From NCBI GenBank assembly GCA_029204225.1, contig CM055100.1, positions 25,923,106 through 25,987,105 of the forward strand: a stretch of DNA of 64,000 bases, read 5' to 3'. Position numbers and translations under genes: made by a program. The DNA comes from Diphasiastrum complanatum (Eukaryota > Streptophyta > Lycopodiopsida > Lycopodiales > Lycopodiaceae). Numbering within the stretch: position 1 is the first letter of the stretch; every line of letters begins with the position of its first letter. Of this stretch, positions 60,217 through 64,000 are shown piece by piece. Under the pieces are notes generated by a model that made no database searches, was not told where the DNA came from, and worked only from the letters and a program-made list of their open reading frames with translations.

Positions 60217-60962
60217 AAAGAATGTTGGAAATCAAAAAAGACGGATGAAAAAATTGCTTATCTTCTCACTATAGGAACCAATCAAGGGCAAAAAAAACCA
60301 AATCCTATGTAAGATTAAGCAAAAACATGTGAGATAGGTCTCACTAGTTTTGACAATCTCTCTAAAACAAGATTTGAATCATCAAAAAAGATGAAGTATG
60401 GCAAAAGTTATGGTTCTCTGAATTTCACACGTGTGAAATACTCCAAAAATGTCAAATTGACTCAAATACAATCTATTTGTATGAAACAATTTGCCTAGAT
60501 CCTCTAAATTTTGCCTAAATCACATATAGATGAGATTGGTCAACTTCTGGGTGATTTTTGTTATCATTCAAGCAATAAATGACATGTACTCAAGATTTGC
60601 CATAGGTCTAGGCGCCCTACCTACACCTATTCAAAAGCTTATAACTTTTGATTCGCTTATCCAACTGTCATGATTCAAATTGCATCAGATTCTACCATTT
60701 CTAACTTTCTAGTGGGCCAAATTGCATAAAATTTGGATCTAAGGTGAGAGAGAACCACCAAACTGAAAATGGGCGGATTTCACACATGCCTACACCTGAA
60801 ATTCCGTACAGTACCTAATCTAGACCGATCAAAGTGGTTTGAGGCTCAAAATCACCAGAAAACTGCAAACTAGCTAGAAAGTAGAATCTAGACAATTTCT
60901 AGCTTGAAATCTGATCAAATTTGCAAAAAAATTTATTAGATTTGCTTGTAAATCTTAGGTAG
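60217..60962 (-). other. Leader of Copia B2
   Basis: Non-coding 0.75 kb between primer site and gag. It holds the perfect 18-base palindrome ATTTCACACGTGTGAAAT at 60422-60439. It resembles the B1 leader (40777-41499) in length and words. Confidence 0.7.
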
Positions 60963-60974
60963 GCTCTGATACCA
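60963..60974 (-). other. Primer binding site of Copia B2
   Basis: The minus strand reads TGGTATCAGAGC, adjacent to the 5' LTR. Confidence 0.92.
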
Positions 60975-61585
60975 TGTTGAATTCACACACGTGGGATGCC
61001 CTACACAAGTACTTTTGATCTCCTAAGCCCAATAATACCATAAAGATCAAACTAGCATTGATTGACAATAGGAAAGTTGATCATACAAGAAATATTATTG
61101 TGTTACAAGCAAGATCTATCAACAAAATATGAAACTAAGTACAATAAATGCCTCAACTCGGCTAGAGAGAGAATATGAATGTACAAACTCGAGTAGAGAG
61201 AGAGGGCACAAAGAGCTTAGTCTCCAAATTTGCATTACACACAAAAATCATCATCTTCTCAATGAGAGTACATCACATATATATAGATCCATGGACTCTC
61301 CTCCTACTTTGAGTTGAATTGGAGTTATGAATCCACCTCTCAAGCTATCTAGACTTATTCAAGCCACTCAATATGTCTAATTGTGCCACCTAGTATTTTC
61401 ATGCATTAAATGTGGCATGCCAAGTACAAATGGCAATTCCTATGGTAGCTCGAGTTTCTACTTCTACCTACCTTGAATTTTTATTCTGAGATGAGTCTTT
61501 ACTAAGCCAAAAGAGCTCAATTCATCTTTGGCATTTTTAGGACCCCTACTTACAACATTAGATAGATTTTTCCAATATTTCAACA
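60975..61585 (-). repeat. 5' LTR of Copia B2
   Basis: 611 bp, TG...CA. Near the primer site it reads (minus) CCCACGTGTGTGAATTCAACA-like sequence, matching the end of the B1 LTR. It contains two ACTCG(G/A)(C/G)TAGAGAGAG words near 61150-61205, the counterparts of CTCTCTCTAC(C/T)YGAG in B1, and a TATATATA stretch near 61275. Confidence 0.88.
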
Positions 61586-62398
61586 TGCGAGAGGTCCCGC
61601 GACCTCCTCCTTCCTCTTCTACATGGCCATCTTTGCAAACTCTTCAATGAATGAGCTATGGCTGCTACCTGTGGATCGATCTAGCTGTTTTCTTTCTCCA
61701 CGGCTAGTCGCGGCCTCCTGGCTGTTGGGTCGCACTACCAAGGCGCCCATCCTCAGCCACTTACAACTCTGAAAATGTCCTCCTACAAGGAGATATCCAC
61801 GGTTTTGCTCTTTGAAACCCTAGCAGCTTTGAAGAGAAGGATATATTGGGCTTTACTTAGGCTTTCCCTGAGATTTCTCTTGCAGTTGCCTAGCCCACTG
61901 AGGTTGTCGTACCTCCAGTGATCTGATCCAATTTACAGCTCTCCAATTGATGCGGTAGTGACTGGAAACAAGCTGATTTTTTGAGAAATCCGTCAACACC
62001 CCACAAAACTGGAAATTTCCAAAATTTCCTCCGTTTTCAACCAAATTTGATTCTGTAAATTGCCATGGCTCTCCATCACTACTCTTTGCAAATCCCTTGC
62101 AAGCCCCATTGCGCCAAACGGCTATCCACATAGTGAATTATGAAGCCACCATCGGTGATTTCCCCGAAACCACCGAAACTGCAAGATTTTCCGTGAATTC
62201 TCCTCGGAATCCACCTACGACGATCGTTCTGATCTTCCCCGAAGCTCCGATCGAAGGAACTTTGTTGTCTCCAGCCATTCAGACTGTCGATACCTTGTAT
62301 GGAGTCCTCTCTCCTGAGAAGCTCTGAGTGCTATTTCTTCTGGTGAAAGACGCTATCCCATAGCTCCACCAGATCGTGCATACCTGCAACACCCTACT
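61586..62398 (-). other. Internal region of the LARD-like element, part 2
   Basis: About 0.8 kb next to the primer site, with a higher GC content than its surroundings. Short open frames occur on both strands (minus 62138-62278, plus 62097-62327, minus 61853-62131) but none has a recognised domain. A captured host sequence is possible. Confidence 0.4.
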
Positions 62399-62410
62399 GC
62401 TCTAATACCA
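62399..62410 (-). other. Primer binding site of the LARD-like element
   Basis: The minus strand reads TGGTATTAGAGC, one mismatch from the Met-tRNA site, directly at the LTR. Confidence 0.75.
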
Positions 62411-62879
62411 AGTTGAAATTATGTTAGGATCTAGTGCAGTATGCAGATCACATCACACAATCACCAAAGCTACTCCTCACAAGCTCTCAAAGATGGCACA
62501 ACAAAAGCTAATAGATTACAAAGAAAGACTGTACATATAGAGTATTCACAAACTGCATGAAAAGGCCGGTGTCCTAAAATTGGCCTACTACCTGTCAAAC
62601 TAAGGTCGGGCCCAATATGGCCAAATTTGACCACAAACTTGGGACATACCCCCAAGTATAGCAAGTACTGTAAATAACTCTGTACAGGCTAATTTTTCCT
62701 ATGTGTGGCTACCCGGCTAACCCAAGTAGTCGTCTACAGGATCAGTGTCCGATCAATATATCCTAATGGGTCACGTCCCAAACACAACCATATATAGTAA
62801 ACCAAATAAATTGTACACCAATTACATCATCACATTTAGAGATTATACTAATGAATCAGATCAAAACTGATTTCTAACT
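62411..62879 (-). repeat. 5' LTR of the LARD-like element
   Basis: The partner of 51894-52364. A TATATATA word at about 62792-62800 could serve as core promoter. Confidence 0.8.
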
Positions 62880-62885
62880 TAGGTA

Positions 62886-63600
62886 TCCTATTGTACATCC
62901 TTCTCTTTGTCACCTGTGACTTCAGTTTCTCTTTATCCAAACCGCTTCTCTCTCCTCCATCTTGTCTCATCAATACAATGGTTGTCTTGTTTTTCAACTT
63001 CTTTATCATGTGAAATTCGAGGTCGTGGCTTAGCTTCACCCTCAATCAAGATCTTAGATAGACCTTCGTTATCTGCTTCTTTATCACCAGACCTGTGTGA
63101 TTAATCAAACACCACATCATGACTGATGTGCATGTGTCTTCCAACTGGATCATAACGTCGATAGCCCTTAGTTTGCTCTCTTCGTATCCTATAAAGATAT
63201 ATTCCAATGCTTTGATCTGCATATTTCTTCTCTCTTTCTAAGGGATATCGCCATAGGCTCTACATCCAAACACATGTAATCCATCCATCATGTGCTTCTT
63301 ACCACCAAATGCATCATCAAGTGTGTGATTGGGTGTCATCACTGCCCTACTTGATTCCACAACTATTTGATTCTTTCTTTCTGCTATTCCATATGTATCA
63401 ACCTTTGAAAACTATTGTGTCCCATGTTGCTTGCATACATCAATGAAAGAAGTAGATCTATACTACCACCATGATTAGATCTTAGCACCTTGATCTTGGC
63501 ACTTGAATGATTTTTCACCAATGCTTTCAAGTTCTTAAAACACTCAAATTCTTTCAATTTCTCTTTGATCATGTAGATCCATGTCTTCCTTCAAAAATCA
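62886..63600 (-). pseudogene. Copia D, integrase part (outer half of nested element)
   Basis: On the minus strand: AKIKVLRSNHGG (second integrase Asp region mutated to Asn, near 63480), GLHVFGCRAYGDIPL (near 63270), a YGKR-like YRRYDPVGRHMHISHDVVFD (near 63150), then a polar linker. Its continuation is the RT start at 51430-51888, so the two halves formed one element before the LARD-like insertion. Confidence 0.75.
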
Positions 63601-63774
63601 TCAAGAAAGAATCAGAAAACCGATAACAAAACAAGTAATTCTCTAGGATTAACATAATCGCAAAAATAAAATCATAGGAGCAACTCTCTACACAAGATTC
63701 ATAAGCAACTATATAAAGTAAAGTCATAATTACAAGCTAAATACTAATTATAGCTTTGATTGTACTAGCCCATT

Positions 63775-63799
63775 AGGTAGTAGTAATAGTAGTAGTAGT

Positions 63800-63830
<31 letters not shown>

Positions 63831-63912
63831 TGTGTGTGTGTGTGTGTTAAAATTGCAATGTTTTTCTTTCTTAGAGAGAGAGAGAGTGTGTGTATGTGTG
63901 TGTGTTGAAATT

Positions 63913-64000
<88 letters not shown>
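63775..64000. repeat. Compound microsatellites (TAG)n, (GA)n, (TG)n, (CT)n
   Basis: In order: (TAG)n to about 63810, (AG)n, (TG)n, GTTAAAATTGCAAT, a spacer, (AG)n, (TG)n, GTTGAAATTGCAAT, and (CT)n running to the window end. The cassette (AG)n-(TG)n-TT(A/G)AAATTGCAAT appears twice. Confidence 0.9.

Larger units (their letters stand above)
55544..61585 (-). mobile_element. Copia retrotransposon B2, 6.0 kb, nested
   Basis: Minus-strand Copia inside the LARD-like element. In element order: 5' LTR (60975-61585), primer site (60963-60974), leader (60217-60962), gag-pol (55861-60216, rearranged), purine tract (55845-55856) and a truncated 3' LTR (55544-55844, about half the length of its partner). 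Protein sequence is very close to B1, but the LTRs differ from those of B1 except near the primer-site end. No target duplication remains because the outer part of the 3' LTR is lost. Confidence 0.88.
51894..62879 (-). mobile_element. LARD-like LTR element, 11 kb including a nested Copia
   Basis: Two LTRs of about 470 bp (51894-52364 and 62411-62879), about 94% alike by eye, flanked by TAGGT. A primer-site word GCTCTAATACCA (62399-62410; one mismatch) sets the orientation to minus. A pyrimidine tract (CTCTCCC, 52364-52370) on the other side is the purine tract on the minus strand. Without the nested Copia B2 (55544-61585) the internal region is about 4 kb and has no gag or pol motifs. That defines a LARD-like non-autonomous element. 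LTR ends read AGTT...AACT instead of TG...CA. Confidence 0.75.

Overview
This is a stretch of nuclear DNA from a land plant with a large, repeat-rich genome. The evidence is one intact VAPYRIN-type gene (MSP domain plus ankyrin repeats, a plant-specific combination), many Copia retrotransposons primed by initiator-Met tRNA (primer site TGGTATCAGAGC), Gypsy remnants and long dinucleotide arrays. The sequence does not fix the species. A vascular plant such as a fern or a large-genome seed plant fits; a compact genome does not.

Layout. 1-3650: decayed Copia pieces, a Tourist-like MITE with TTA target duplications (1363-1881) and short tandem duplications. 4519-6084: the only intact, plausibly functional host gene, VAPYRIN-like. 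7597-16330: an older locus made of a gag-like reading frame followed by an intron-bearing transposase-like pseudogene. It was split inside a zinc-knuckle region by a complete 6.1 kb minus-strand Copia (family A, 8086-14185, target duplication ACTAC). 17050-20160: a Gypsy remnant that has lost its reverse transcriptase. 20181-22850: an internally deleted minus-strand Copia. 23281-23835: an unrecognised broken reading frame. 23897-24185: a very small LTR element (TRIM) whose LTR contains a tRNA-like sequence. 24600-27680: tandem duplications and a (GA)n array.

28090-35295: three decayed Copia elements (F, E and a minus-strand RT piece), including a 685 bp tandem duplication. 35300-39110: a second family-A gag/protease joined to a Gypsy integrase. 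40030-46209: a well-preserved plus-strand Copia (B1) with two similar LTRs. 46476-48640: a long reading frame of unknown family with a Pro/Ser/Thr-rich middle and a coiled-coil end, broken by three in-frame stops. 48725-49760: a Copia integrase/RT piece. 50249-50377: an (AT)n array.

51430-63600 is a three-level nest. Copia D (minus strand) was split by a coding-poor LTR element of the LARD type (51894-62879, target duplication TAGGT). That element was in turn invaded by a minus-strand Copia of the B family (B2, 55544-61585). The gag of B2 carries an inverted patch copied from its own integrase and RNase H regions. The window ends in compound microsatellites.

Apart from VAPYRIN, nothing here looks like a working host gene. 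Most other reading frames are retroelement polyproteins broken by stops and frameshifts. The observations most worth following are the tRNA-bearing TRIM, the intron-containing transposase-like pseudogene, the unassigned coiled-coil reading frame, and the G-box-centred palindromes near the primer sites or in the leaders of several Copia elements. All family calls come from motifs read by eye; no database search was run.
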